Origin: Carboxylicivirga linearis
GTDB taxonomy: Bacteria > Bacteroidota > Bacteroidia > Bacteroidales > Marinilabiliaceae
Reading direction: 5' to 3'
DNA: 36,193 bases
Assembly: GCF_018271995.1 (NCBI RefSeq)
Contig: NZ_JAGUCO010000034.1
Coordinates: 1 to 36,193 of the forward strand
Within the stretch, counting starts at the first letter, position 1. Each line of letters begins with the position of its first letter. Position numbers and translations under genes: made by a program. The notes under the pieces are model-generated. The model was not told the DNA's origin, made no database searches, and was given only the letters and a program-made list of their open reading frames with translations. Below are positions 7,849 to 16,259 of the stretch, one piece after another.

Positions 7849-8792
7849 TGAATTATATTTACATAAGAACTATCAGACAAACCATATCCTCCTTCAAGAA
7901 CAATATCATCACTTAGTGAAATATTGTCGCTAATAATTTGAATTAAGGAGTCGATTTCAATCCCTTTTTGTATGGGTACTTTAACTGCAACTGAGTCTTT
8001 AATTACTCTTAAAATCCAATATTTTGTTAGCTCTTCATTTGAATAGACAGAACTGACAGGAACAAATATCCCTTTATTAATCTCTTTGTCTTTAATTCTA
8101 ACCTTTACGTGCACATTTTCAGGCCATCGTTGTTCAGACTCAGGATAAATTAAAAACTGATTGGTTTGATCATTATAGTTAGCAATTGGAAGCATTGTTT
8201 TTATTGTACCACAAACAATTCTATTGTCAGGTAAAATAATTGAACATGAATTATTTTGTATTTTATTAATGTCCTCTTCTACAGGGACGGAAACTACTAC
8301 ATGCAAAGATTCTTTAGTAACACTTTTAGCCAAAACATCACCTTCCTGCACATAATCACCACTCTGAATAAGAACCTGGTCTATAATTCCCTCAAATGAT
8401 GAATAAATAGTATCTGCTATTTGTGATAATACTTCGTCCCCATGAAAAGAAGACCTTAAAACCTCTGATTCCCGGCTTTTTATAATGAATAGCGGTTGAT
8501 TTTCTTTTACGTATTCTCCAGGTTGTACAAAACTTGAACAAATAATTCCAGATGATTTAGCACGAATGCCTATGTGTCCGGTAAATTGTGTAATACCCTG
8601 ATATTCCCTATATAAGTCAATATTCTTTAATCTTGGATGAATTGTCTTTACATCGCAATGTATAATAGTCTCCGAATCACTATCTGTATTAAATTGACTG
8701 CATGAAGTAAAAACAAGCAAGAAGTTTATAAATACTAGAAAAGATAATGAACTCTTTAACTGATTATAAAGAGTAATTAATTTTGATACCAT
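7845..8792 (-). CDS. RND periplasmic adaptor subunit (HlyD-like lipoprotein)
   Basis: A 315-residue membrane fusion protein. The N-terminus has a hydrophobic stretch ending in a lipobox-like FTSC, with the lipidated cysteine at residue 31, so it is probably anchored to the inner membrane from the periplasmic side. Two half-motifs of the lipoyl / barrel-sandwich domain are visible (SSGIICSSFVQPGEYVKE and EGIIDQVLIQSGDYVQEG) with almost no helical hairpin between them, followed by beta-barrel and membrane-proximal regions. It would link the RND pump to the outer-membrane channel. It is 8 bp downstream of the channel gene and overlaps the pump gene by 4 bp. Confidence 0.88.
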   Translation of the reverse strand: MVSKLITLYNQLKSSLSFLVFINFLLVFTSCSQFNTDSDSETIIHCDVKTIHPRLKNIDLYREYQGITQFTGHIGIRAKSSGIICSSFVQPGEYVKENQPLFIIKSRESEVLRSSFHGDEVLSQIADTIYSSFEGIIDQVLIQSGDYVQEGDVLAKSVTKESLHVVVSVPVEEDINKIQNNSCSIILPDNRIVCGTIKTMLPIANYNDQTNQFLIYPESEQRWPENVHVKVRIKDKEINKGIFVPVSSVYSNEELTKYWILRVIKDSVAVKVPIQKGIEIDSLIQIISDNISLSDDIVLEGGYGLSDSSYVNIIQ

Positions 8793-8800
8793 AGCTTTTA

Positions 8801-10084
8801 TTAATTATTCCAATAGTTGTATTCCACAACAAGCTTATCTCGTTCAATCCTGTGATTTTCTAACGCGAGCTTGTTCTGATTGATTTTTTCTAAAAAATTG
8901 AGATAGTCAATTATCCCAACCTGTGCTTTTTTTAACTCATCATTATAAATCGATAGGATTTCTTGATAGTCATTTTGTAGTTTTTCCTCTTTCTTAATTG
9001 ATTTATCTAATGTTTTAATAGCTTCGAAATATGAAGTTTTTTGCTTCTGAATCTCAAATTGTTTTATTTCCTTTTCTCTTGCTGCCTGCTCAATAATTAA
9101 TTGTTCTTGTTGTCGATTGATTTTTTTTTGTTTTCTATCAAATAGGGTGTATGTTAATTGAATACCTGCACTCATACCAAAATGATTTGCCATGTTTGGT
9201 ATAGTTGTAGAATTAAGACCTGTATTTGCATAAAGCCTTACTTGCGGTTTATATTGATTCTCAAATACTTTTTGTTGATATATAGCAGACAAGCTATCTT
9301 GTACATAAGTTTGAAGAAAAACAGATGTATCTACTTTAGTACAATTAATTTCAGAATTAAAATCTTTTAATTTTTTAAATGTAGTATCGGATACTCCGCA
9401 AACGGTATATAGTTGATTTAGTTTTAAACGATAGGTTGTTTTACTATTCTCAACATTTAAAGAATCAGATGAATATGCAGATAACATAAGCCGATAATCT
9501 ACAAAACGATATAATCCGTGGTCAGTCAACAATTTTGTAATATCTAATTGTTGTTTAATTAACTGTGACTTTTCTAATAAACTTTGATATTCTGCTTGAG
9601 ATGCCAATGCATCCAAATATTGTATAGCAAGTGAATATTTTAAAGAAATTATCAACTTATTTAGCTGATTTTCTGCCCTTAATATCTCCAAATTATTCTG
9701 GTCTAATAAATTATTAACCTGTTTTCGGTTAAAAAGAGGTATTTCAGTATTTAAGAGGCATGAATATAACCCTCCGCTAGTAATAGCAACATCATATCCA
9801 AGAGCTGATTCATTAGGATTTGTAGAAATTATCTTCCCGTTATTATTAAAATAGGGTGCAAATAATACCTCTGAACTCAAATAGGTTTTGGGGGCCAGAT
9901 TATCAACTTTAATTTTGCTCTCCTCAAGCGCCAAATACGTCTTTGATGTTTCAAGCTTAACTATATCTGCACTGTGGCTTTTGGCCATTTCAAACAATTC
10001 AGGAAATGATACTTGTGCCATAGTTTCATTTCCAATTGAGACCAGATATAAAACTAATCCGGTAATGTATAATAGCTTAATCAT
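8801..10084 (-). CDS. TolC-like outer-membrane efflux protein
   Basis: A 427-residue protein with a signal peptide (MIKLLYITGLVLYLVSIGNE, ending near MAQ) and two long alpha-helical regions (about 95-245 and 320-425) flanking beta-rich segments (QVRLYANTGLNS and MSAGIQLTYTLFD), the pattern of the outer-membrane efflux protein family. It forms the trimeric exit duct of the tripartite pump. It is the first structural gene of the pump set, 69 bp after the PepSY-like lipoprotein gene. Confidence 0.88.
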   Translation of the reverse strand: MIKLLYITGLVLYLVSIGNETMAQVSFPELFEMAKSHSADIVKLETSKTYLALEESKIKVDNLAPKTYLSSEVLFAPYFNNNGKIISTNPNESALGYDVAITSGGLYSCLLNTEIPLFNRKQVNNLLDQNNLEILRAENQLNKLIISLKYSLAIQYLDALASQAEYQSLLEKSQLIKQQLDITKLLTDHGLYRFVDYRLMLSAYSSDSLNVENSKTTYRLKLNQLYTVCGVSDTTFKKLKDFNSEINCTKVDTSVFLQTYVQDSLSAIYQQKVFENQYKPQVRLYANTGLNSTTIPNMANHFGMSAGIQLTYTLFDRKQKKINRQQEQLIIEQAAREKEIKQFEIQKQKTSYFEAIKTLDKSIKKEEKLQNDYQEILSIYNDELKKAQVGIIDYLNFLEKINQNKLALENHRIERDKLVVEYNYWNN

Positions 10085-10153
10085 TTAATGAAAATTAAAA
10101 GGAAACGCAGAGAAGGCGCTTCCTTTATTGTTAAAGAAATATACAATTTCATT

Positions 10154-10609
10154 TTAGTCGTTATCTTCTTCCTCATGTTCTTCTTCAACCTTGACTTTTT
10201 TTATTGTAATCTCAGCAGAATCAGAAACCAAAATTTCAGTTTCAGTTTCTTCTTTTTCCAATGCTATTTCATAGCCTTTGAAATCAGGTTTTTCAATTCT
10301 TTCAATTTCCTCAATTTCCCATCCTTCAAATTTCAAGGTAACAGCTTTAAATATTTCTGCAGGTACATCTTTCTTTTTGACTTCTGATTCTGTTTCAAGC
10401 CATTTGCCATTGTTGTCAAAACTTGCAGACATTTCATTTCCGCTTAGCTTAAATTCAACCTCCCATTCATCTCCTTCTTGTTCCCACTCTGGACTTTGTG
10501 CATTACTGAATTTCTGTGTAAAACTAGTTTCTACTTTTTTTGGTGGAGTCTGGCCACATGCCATAAGGGTTGTTCCAACAGCGAATAAGAATAACAATTG
10601 TCTTTTCAT
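10154..10609 (-). CDS. PepSY-like small lipoprotein
   Basis: A 151-residue secreted protein. I chose the ATG at 10609 (MKRQLLFLFAVGTTLMACGQ) because it starts a clean lipoprotein signal with lipobox LMAC; twelve extra upstream codons would place residues before the signal peptide. The body has the alternating pattern of the PepSY-like / beta-lactamase-inhibitor-like fold (WEVEFKLSGNEMSASFDNNG, then KFEGWEIEEIERIEKPD). The C-terminus is strongly acidic (EEEHEEEDND). Such proteins often lie beside two-component systems and efflux genes in Bacteroidota, with an unclear, perhaps sensory or inhibitory, role. It leads the efflux run, 344 bp downstream of the kinase gene. Confidence 0.8.
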   Translation of the reverse strand: MKRQLLFLFAVGTTLMACGQTPPKKVETSFTQKFSNAQSPEWEQEGDEWEVEFKLSGNEMSASFDNNGKWLETESEVKKKDVPAEIFKAVTLKFEGWEIEEIERIEKPDFKGYEIALEKEETETEILVSDSAEITIKKVKVEEEHEEEDND

Positions 10610-10722
10610 ATTATTGATTTTTAAATTAATAGTGGAAAAGTACAATTGAATTCTAAAGATTTTCTTAAGAAACCTGTCTGATAGTCATAAAGTTGATTGT
10701 CAAGTATTTTTTTTCTTTTAAG

Positions 10723-10842
10723 TTAATTAAGGTAGGATAAAACGTCTGTTCTAGTAGGATTAACAAATGGGTGAGAGAATTGGATAATCGGTTTTGCAAC
10801 ATCGATATTGTTTAAAACAGCTGGCAAAGCAATGGCTAAATT
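10723..10842 (-). pseudogene. Possible gene remnant, unrecognised (C-terminal about 39 codons)
   Basis: The 344-bp gap between the kinase and the PepSY-like gene holds a short minus-strand frame that looks protein-like (LAIALPAVLNNIDVAKPIIQ, then FSHPFVNPTRTDVLSYLN before TAA). It follows an ATG TAA pair directly and has no start codon of its own, so if real it is the tail of a broken gene. I do not recognise the family. Chance cannot be excluded. The rest of the gap shows no gene and must carry the promoter of the PepSY-efflux run. Confidence 0.35.
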
Positions 10843-10953
10843 TTACATTTTATTTTGGTAAACTAAATAAAAACAAAAACAGGAACTAACTTGTGGGGAA
10901 TTTTTTCATATAATACTGAATTACTTCCTTTTATCGATTTTTGTCATTTGGTT

Positions 10954-12198
10954 TTATGAATAAATATTTGATATCGTAAAAAAATGCAATTCATTTTCAA
11001 AATGGTATTTAATTGATAACCCCATGGCATTGCATATTTGTTTTGTGATTGCCAGACCTAAGCCGGTTGAAGATGAATTGCTTCCCTTAAAAAATCGCTC
11101 AAATAACATATTAGAATCAAGGATTGCGGAATTTGATGTATTCGAAACAATTAATAATCCTTTAAAGAGCTCTATATTGATTTCACCTCCATTTCTATTA
11201 TGAATAATAGCATTTCCAATAAGGTTACTAATTAGAATATCCAATAAAGACTTATTAGCACTAATAGTCCAGTCACTATTATTTTTATACTCTAAAACCA
11301 GATTCTTCATATCAATAAGTTCTTTAAAATTCTGCATATGCGATACTAAAACTGCGTTGATATCAATTGATTCATTTAGTGCATATTGTTTGTTTTCAAT
11401 TTTTGTTAATAATAGCAAACCACTATTGATTTTTGACAATCGGTTGATTGTTTTATATATGGTATGTACTTTGTCTATCTGATTGTCTGATAATTGGTTT
11501 TCTTCAAGTAAAGCTTCAATTTTTGATCTTATAATTGCAAGGGGAGTCTGAAGTTCGTGAGAGGCATTTTCTGAAAATTTTTTTAACGTTTCATAATCTG
11601 AAATCACCTTTGTTGTTAGAGTCGTTAAAACTCCATTCATCTCCTCGAATTCCTTAATATTAGATTTTGTTGGAATAAAGGGTTCTTGTGTTTGCACCGA
11701 AAATTGCTTTAATTTCTCTAGGTTATCAAAGAAGGGACGCCAAATACTATTAGCAATTTTTCTGTTAATAATAACCAATAAGAAAAGAAGAAAAACAAAG
11801 CTTAATATAACAATCAGAGCTAGTGTTTGATATATATCTTCAGATTCTAAAAGCGATTCTCTTACTGTTACTTGGTATTTTAATCCATTCAATTTAATGT
11901 GATCAACTAATTGTCTATATTCCTCAAATTCATGTCCTACCTGAATCACAGTATCCGTAAAAACTCTTCCAGTAGTTTCTGTGCTATCTATTTTAATTGA
12001 TATTAATGGATACAGCTCAAAATCATTCAAATAAACATTATCAGTTTGAATAATCTGATTAAATGTATTAACCAATTTTTCATCCGTTTCTTCTTTAACA
12101 ATAGCTTTTAGAACATGATATAAAGAGATACCTGTTAAACTCAATACCAACAGCGAGTATATAATATATTGGCGATTTAATTTTTCAATTAGTTTCAT
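10954..12198 (-). CDS. Sensor histidine kinase
   Basis: A 414-residue membrane kinase. TM1 is at about 12-30, a periplasmic sensor loop of about 95 residues follows, and TM2 is at about 124-145. The HisKA domain contains H214 in SHELQTPLAI, the autophosphorylated residue. The ATPase domain shows an N-box (NLIGNAIIHNRNGG) and a G2-like region (SSSTGLGLAITKQI); the usual DxGxG G1 motif is replaced by VSNTSN, which is frequent in Bacteroidota kinases. The gene overlaps the response regulator gene by 4 bp, so the pair is translationally coupled. Its likely targets are the neighbouring lipid and efflux genes on the same strand. Confidence 0.93.
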   Translation of the reverse strand: MKLIEKLNRQYIIYSLLVLSLTGISLYHVLKAIVKEETDEKLVNTFNQIIQTDNVYLNDFELYPLISIKIDSTETTGRVFTDTVIQVGHEFEEYRQLVDHIKLNGLKYQVTVRESLLESEDIYQTLALIVILSFVFLLFLLVIINRKIANSIWRPFFDNLEKLKQFSVQTQEPFIPTKSNIKEFEEMNGVLTTLTTKVISDYETLKKFSENASHELQTPLAIIRSKIEALLEENQLSDNQIDKVHTIYKTINRLSKINSGLLLLTKIENKQYALNESIDINAVLVSHMQNFKELIDMKNLVLEYKNNSDWTISANKSLLDILISNLIGNAIIHNRNGGEINIELFKGLLIVSNTSNSAILDSNMLFERFFKGSNSSSTGLGLAITKQICNAMGLSIKYHFENELHFFTISNIYS

Positions 12199-12872
12199 TC
12201 TTCTAAGTATTTATAACCCATTCCATAAACTGTGTGGAGATAATCTGTTCCGCCTGCATTCAAAATTTTTTTTCTAAGGTTATTTATGTGGGTATATATA
12301 AAATCATAATTATCAGCAAGGTCAATATTATCTCCCCATAAATGCTCTGCTATTGATTCTTTAGTAAGTAATCGTTTCTTATTTGCAACAAAGAAAAATA
12401 ATAACTCATACTCTTTTTTCGTCAAGGATAGTGCATTGTCGTTGATTGAAACAGATTTATTTTCAGGATTAATTCTTATTTCGTTGTGAATTATTTCAAC
12501 TGAACCTTTAAACATTCTCCTTCTTGCAATAGCTTTTACTCTTGCATTTAATTCTGCCAAATAAAACGGTTTTGTAATATAATCATCCGCTCCAAGATCG
12601 AGTCCATATAGTTTATCATCAAGAGAGTTTTTTGCTGATATTATCAGAATACCTGTATCTATATTCTTTTGCTTTAACCATTGAATCAATGATAGTCCAG
12701 AGCCATCAGGTAGAGTTATATCTATGACTGCAACGTCATAATGATACATATGAAGCTTTTCACTTGCCTCGTTAAAGTTTTTAGATACCTCGCAGATATA
12801 TCCTTCTTTTGAAAGAAATACTTCTATTTCTTTTAAAAGCTCAATTTCATCTTCTACTATTAGTATTTTCAT
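12195..12872 (-). CDS. OmpR-family response regulator
   Basis: A 225-residue two-domain regulator. The receiver domain (1-118) has the acidic pocket E7-D8, phosphoacceptor D51 (VIDITLPDG) and K101 (TKPF). The C-terminal winged helix (about 127-223) ends in the typical HTVYGMGYKYLE. It would be phosphorylated by the kinase encoded immediately downstream and bind promoters in this module. It follows the PagL-like gene by 42 bp, so deacylase, regulator and kinase may form one transcript. Confidence 0.95.
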   Translation of the reverse strand: MKILIVEDEIELLKEIEVFLSKEGYICEVSKNFNEASEKLHMYHYDVAVIDITLPDGSGLSLIQWLKQKNIDTGILIISAKNSLDDKLYGLDLGADDYITKPFYLAELNARVKAIARRRMFKGSVEIIHNEIRINPENKSVSINDNALSLTKKEYELLFFFVANKKRLLTKESIAEHLWGDNIDLADNYDFIYTHINNLRKKILNAGGTDYLHTVYGMGYKYLEE

Positions 12873-12914
12873 ATGATAAAGTTAAAACTGAATTCTAAAG
12901 AAATTTAAAATTTC

Positions 12915-14111
12915 TCAAAAACAACAACCAATATGCCATTCTATATAATCTGAAACATAAAAATTATAGGCATGTAGATTAATACCAACAAAATATTTGC
13001 TCCAGAAATTATATTTCAAACCGATTCTTTGATAAAACCTAGGTGTTTGATTTTCATACTTTCTTCTGTAAATGTAGAGGCCAGGTTGTATTACCAAGGA
13101 TACTTTACAAACTAGTAATTCGTAAGATGGAAAAATACTTATCTCAAATCCATCTTTAAGTGATGCATTATTTTTAATAAGTTTTCCATTTTTTGCAGTT
13201 AAAATTGAATTTGCAGCACCAAAATAACCGAAGGTCATCCCCAACCCAATTTTAGATTTATAGGTTAGTTGCCTTTCAATAACATTTGAAAGACCATATA
13301 TAGGATAATATACCCCTTTATTAGCAACAGTTGTATCAACATCATTCCCTTCATATAATACGTTTTTTAACCCAAAGTAAGAACTTACACTCAAGTTGTT
13401 CTTAGGCTGAAAAGGAGGGATTTTATCGTTAATAATGTTTTTTTGATTTCTTATAATATCATAAGACAATAATAGCTTTGGTGCTAACGTATTGATGCCC
13501 ATATTAGGTTTCTTTAATGCTCCATTAGAAAAGTGGGTAAAACTTACCCCGGCACCGATGCTCCAATTTTCCGAAAGTTGATACTTTAGTTTTAATCCTA
13601 AATCGATATATACACTTTGTTCCGCTCCAATTGCAATATTATTTGCATTTTGACCAAGTTCAAATGATTCCCAATTAAATGTTAGTCCAAATCCTGCATC
13701 ATAATTAATTGAAAAATTATTGGTTTTAAAAATAGGAGACGAAAAAAATCCGTATACTGCTATAGGATTCCCCAACTCTGGTGAGTGATCAAAATTTCCC
13801 ATAAAAAAACCTATTCCATATTCGGGATTGTTATAAACTTGTTCCCATAATTTTGAACTATTGGTATGCCACTTTAGCCTTAGCGAAAATGCTTGAAAAT
13901 CGTCAATTGATTCATGAAACGAGTTATGCCCTCGCACAAAACTATTTGTCTGCAAAAGTCTTCCGTTTTGATAAAATGCTTCTATTGATTTTGACTTATC
14001 ACTCTGGTTAATAGTAATTTTTTTTTGACCAGATAATGTTTGCATTATTATCAAACTCAAACATGTTAGAACATGTGTTTTCCTTATTTTCAATTTGAAA
14101 TATTCTAGCAA
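12915..14111 (-). CDS. PagL-like lipid A 3-O-deacylase / acyloxyacyl hydrolase family
   Basis: A 398-residue outer-membrane beta-barrel-type protein. The PagL signature is clear at FTHFSNGALKKPNMGIN, giving H193 and S195 of the catalytic His-Ser pair; the rest is alternating beta-strands with a C-terminal strand ending in CF. PagL enzymes remove the 3-linked acyl chain of lipid A in the outer membrane. It is longer than the well-studied PagL proteins, with about 100 extra N-terminal residues and a C-terminal extension, so the substrate may differ. The only start giving a signal peptide is TTG at 14111, directly after an in-frame stop; the first ATG (14045) would cut into it. It heads the two-component operon. 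Confidence 0.82.
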   Translation of the reverse strand: MLEYFKLKIRKTHVLTCLSLIIMQTLSGQKKITINQSDKSKSIEAFYQNGRLLQTNSFVRGHNSFHESIDDFQAFSLRLKWHTNSSKLWEQVYNNPEYGIGFFMGNFDHSPELGNPIAVYGFFSSPIFKTNNFSINYDAGFGLTFNWESFELGQNANNIAIGAEQSVYIDLGLKLKYQLSENWSIGAGVSFTHFSNGALKKPNMGINTLAPKLLLSYDIIRNQKNIINDKIPPFQPKNNLSVSSYFGLKNVLYEGNDVDTTVANKGVYYPIYGLSNVIERQLTYKSKIGLGMTFGYFGAANSILTAKNGKLIKNNASLKDGFEISIFPSYELLVCKVSLVIQPGLYIYRRKYENQTPRFYQRIGLKYNFWSKYFVGINLHAYNFYVSDYIEWHIGCCF

Positions 14112-14150
14112 TTAATTGGTTAAATAGTAATAAGAAGTTATATATAAAAA

Positions 14151-14182
14151 TGGCACCAGAACTATAACTGATTCTGGTGCCA
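14151..14182 (-). terminator. Hairpin terminator-like element
   Basis: A perfect 11-bp stem (TGGCACCAGAA / TTCTGGTGCCA) with a 10-nt loop. On the minus strand it is followed by ATTTTTATATA, so it could stop leftward transcription from the AraC gene before the PagL-like gene. It lies 40 bp upstream of the TTG start of that gene. Confidence 0.65.
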
Positions 14183-14463
14183 AAACCCTCCCATACTATT
14201 TAATAAACCTAAACCTCACTTTAAATAATTCTAAAATACATACAATCAGATCCTGGCTTTCATTAATAGTGCTAATGTTTTTTGTGCAATTTGTTGCAGA
14301 AATTGTAAGCACCAGTATATTCCCAAATAAATCTCAAAGATTCTCATATTTATATTTTTAGAATAAAGCAATATCAAATGCTTGGTTTAAGGTTGCTGAT
14401 TATATTGGCAATATCAGCATAGATTCTAAAGAAAATCTAAAGGAATTATAACTAGTATTGTAG

Positions 14464-14655
14464 CCTTCCCTGAAATTGGCACAGGAGTATATCCAAAATA
14501 AAGTTATTGAAGTTGCAAAAGAAAGAGTATTTGATACGAACAAATCAATTAGCGAAGTAGCCTATGAATTAGGTTTTAAATATCCACAAAATTTTAATCG
14601 CTTATTTAAACAGAGAGTTGGATTTACTCCCAATGAGTATTGGAATTTGAATTAA
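14464..14655 (+). pseudogene. AraC-family regulator remnant (C-terminal HTH only)
   Basis: In the 689-bp gap between the PagL-like gene and the AraC gene, the plus strand encodes an AraC C-terminus: AQEYIQNKVIEVAKERVF, then SISEVAYELGFKYPQNF, then NRLFKQRVGFTPNEY. These match helix 5 onward of the double HTH domain, and the frame is closed upstream by TAG. The effector domain and first HTH are missing. It resembles the end of the intact AraC gene at 19468-20382 but is not identical. The 14183-14463 part shows nothing I recognise. Confidence 0.8.
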
Positions 14656-14800
14656 AAAACACAAATTTTTCACCTTCTACAATTACTGCATCTATCCTGA
14701 ATTATTTTTACTTTGTGAAAATAAAGTTGAAATAAAGTAAAAAACACTTAACCTTAAGATGATTTTATTAGAAGGCTTCTAAATAAACTATTTGATAAAA

Positions 14801-15661
14801 CTAATTTGTATTAGAACGAAATTCTTTAGGGGAAACTTGCATAATCTTCTTGAAAGTCCGATTAAAATAAGGGATGTCATTAAATCCCACGGCTGCACAT
14901 ATTTCTGAAATAGTCATGGATGTTTCCTGGAGCATTATACAAGAACATTTGATTCTATATTCATTTAAAGCTGTGAAAAATGACGTTCCCTTTTCTCTTT
15001 TAAAAAATGAGCAAAAGGAAGAACTATTCATTCCTACATATTTAGCTACATCGTCAAGTGTTATTTTATCATGGTAATGCGTCAACATGTAACGATGGAC
15101 TTCCTGAAGCTTGTCTGCATTGCGAGATTGCCTTTCACGGAAGCCTACAACTTGCATATCTGTGTTTGAAGAAATATGCGAGATAATTTGAAGCAAGGTG
15201 GTTAGCTGTTCCAAATTATTTTGTAAAGTCATTGAATACATTAGTCTTTGAATAGAGGACAATAACTCACCTTTTAAACTCATTCCTTTAGTTATCCCTT
15301 TCAAACTTTTAATGCAGGATACCAGTTCTGGAAATGTATTTGCACATTTATCAAGAAATGAGTCAGGAAAAATAATTGTGATATTCTCAATTTTGCCATG
15401 TTTGTCATGTACATTTTCATCAAAATACCAGCCATGAGCCAGATTTGGAGGAAGTAATATGATTTCTCCTTTAGAAAAGGTTTCCATATTGTCTCCAACC
15501 ACACGAGTCCCACTCCCTATAATTACATAAGACAATTCCCAATCATTACTTTGATGAATTGTAATTTGTTCATTCCACACAATATGTACGTGATCAAAGA
15601 AAAAGGATTTATCTTTTTCAATTCCCACATGACAATATTTTACATTTTCAATACTCTCCAT
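14801..15661 (-). CDS. AraC-family transcriptional regulator with cupin N-terminus
   Basis: A 286-residue regulator starting at the ATG at 15661; a TTG eight codons upstream is a weaker choice. The N-terminal half has a cupin-like sensor (GEIILLPPNLAHGWYFDE), and the C-terminal third is the AraC double HTH (ITLDDVAKYVGMNSSSFCSF, then ISEICAAVGFNDIPYFNRTF and SPKEFRSN). It probably binds a small molecule and controls the divergent VOC / acyltransferase genes, with which it shares a 171-bp intergenic region. The specific ligand is unknown. Confidence 0.9.
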   Translation of the reverse strand: MESIENVKYCHVGIEKDKSFFFDHVHIVWNEQITIHQSNDWELSYVIIGSGTRVVGDNMETFSKGEIILLPPNLAHGWYFDENVHDKHGKIENITIIFPDSFLDKCANTFPELVSCIKSLKGITKGMSLKGELLSSIQRLMYSMTLQNNLEQLTTLLQIISHISSNTDMQVVGFRERQSRNADKLQEVHRYMLTHYHDKITLDDVAKYVGMNSSSFCSFFKREKGTSFFTALNEYRIKCSCIMLQETSMTISEICAAVGFNDIPYFNRTFKKIMQVSPKEFRSNTN

Positions 15662-15738
15662 TCCATTTTTTATTAACAAACACAAAAATAAGACAATAGT
15701 TTTTTAATAAAAGACAAGTTTTTAAATTGTCACAACCT

Positions 15739-15745
15739 TACTTTG
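15739..15745 (+). promoter_or_regulatory. Possible -7 box for the VOC operon
   Basis: TACTTTG lies in the 171-bp region between divergent AraC and VOC genes and resembles the Bacteroidota TAnnTTTG box with one base missing. No convincing -33 TTTG is seen, so this is weak. The same TTACTTTGTGA string occurs near 14708. Confidence 0.25.
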
Positions 15746-15832
15746 TGATAGAATAATGAAGAGTTTAATCTTAAGAATAAGACTGTATTTTATTTACAAA
15801 GGTAATTTCATCAGGCAATAAAATATTTAAAA

Positions 15833-16222
15833 ATGAAAATTGACCACATTGCAATTTGGACTCACGATTTGGAGAAAGTTAAAAAGTTTTATGTGAAGTA
15901 TTTCGGAGCAAAATGTAGTGACAAATACAAAAACACAAAAAAGAATTTTACATCATATTTTCTGTCATTTGAGGATGGAAGTACGCGAATCGAACTAATG
16001 CACAGTCCTTTTATCATGGAATTCTTAGGGAATCATGCTACATCTCTTGGCTTGACACATTTATCTATTTCTGTTGGGGATAAAAATAATGTCAATAAAC
16101 TAACAGAACAATTGAGAAAAGATGGATATACCATTGTAAGTGAACCAAGAACTACTGGAGATGGCTATTATGAAAGTGTTATAGAAGATAGTGAATGGAA
16201 TAGAATTGAGATTACAGAATAA
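15833..16222 (+). CDS. VOC-family (glyoxalase-like) protein
   Basis: A 129-residue protein with the two beta-alpha-beta-beta-beta halves of the vicinal oxygen chelate fold. Candidate metal ligands sit in the expected places: H5 (DHIAI), E54 (RIELMH), H76 (LTHLSI) and E127 (RIEITE). Family members include glyoxalase I-like lyases, dioxygenases and resistance proteins; the arrangement here is that of glyoxalase-like enzymes acting on a small carbonyl compound, but the substrate is not known. It is the first gene of a three-gene plus-strand run, followed by the acyltransferase 37 bp later. Confidence 0.85.
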   Translation: MKIDHIAIWTHDLEKVKKFYVKYFGAKCSDKYKNTKKNFTSYFLSFEDGSTRIELMHSPFIMEFLGNHATSLGLTHLSISVGDKNNVNKLTEQLRKDGYTIVSEPRTTGDGYYESVIEDSEWNRIEITE

Positions 16223-16259
16223 AGAAGAGCGTCCAATAATTAACTTAAATAGATATAAA

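Noticed and set aside
14700-14712. Promoter box TTACTTTGTGA
   Set aside because: It lies between a gene remnant and the end of the AraC gene, with no plus-strand gene following, so it is probably an orphan or chance match.
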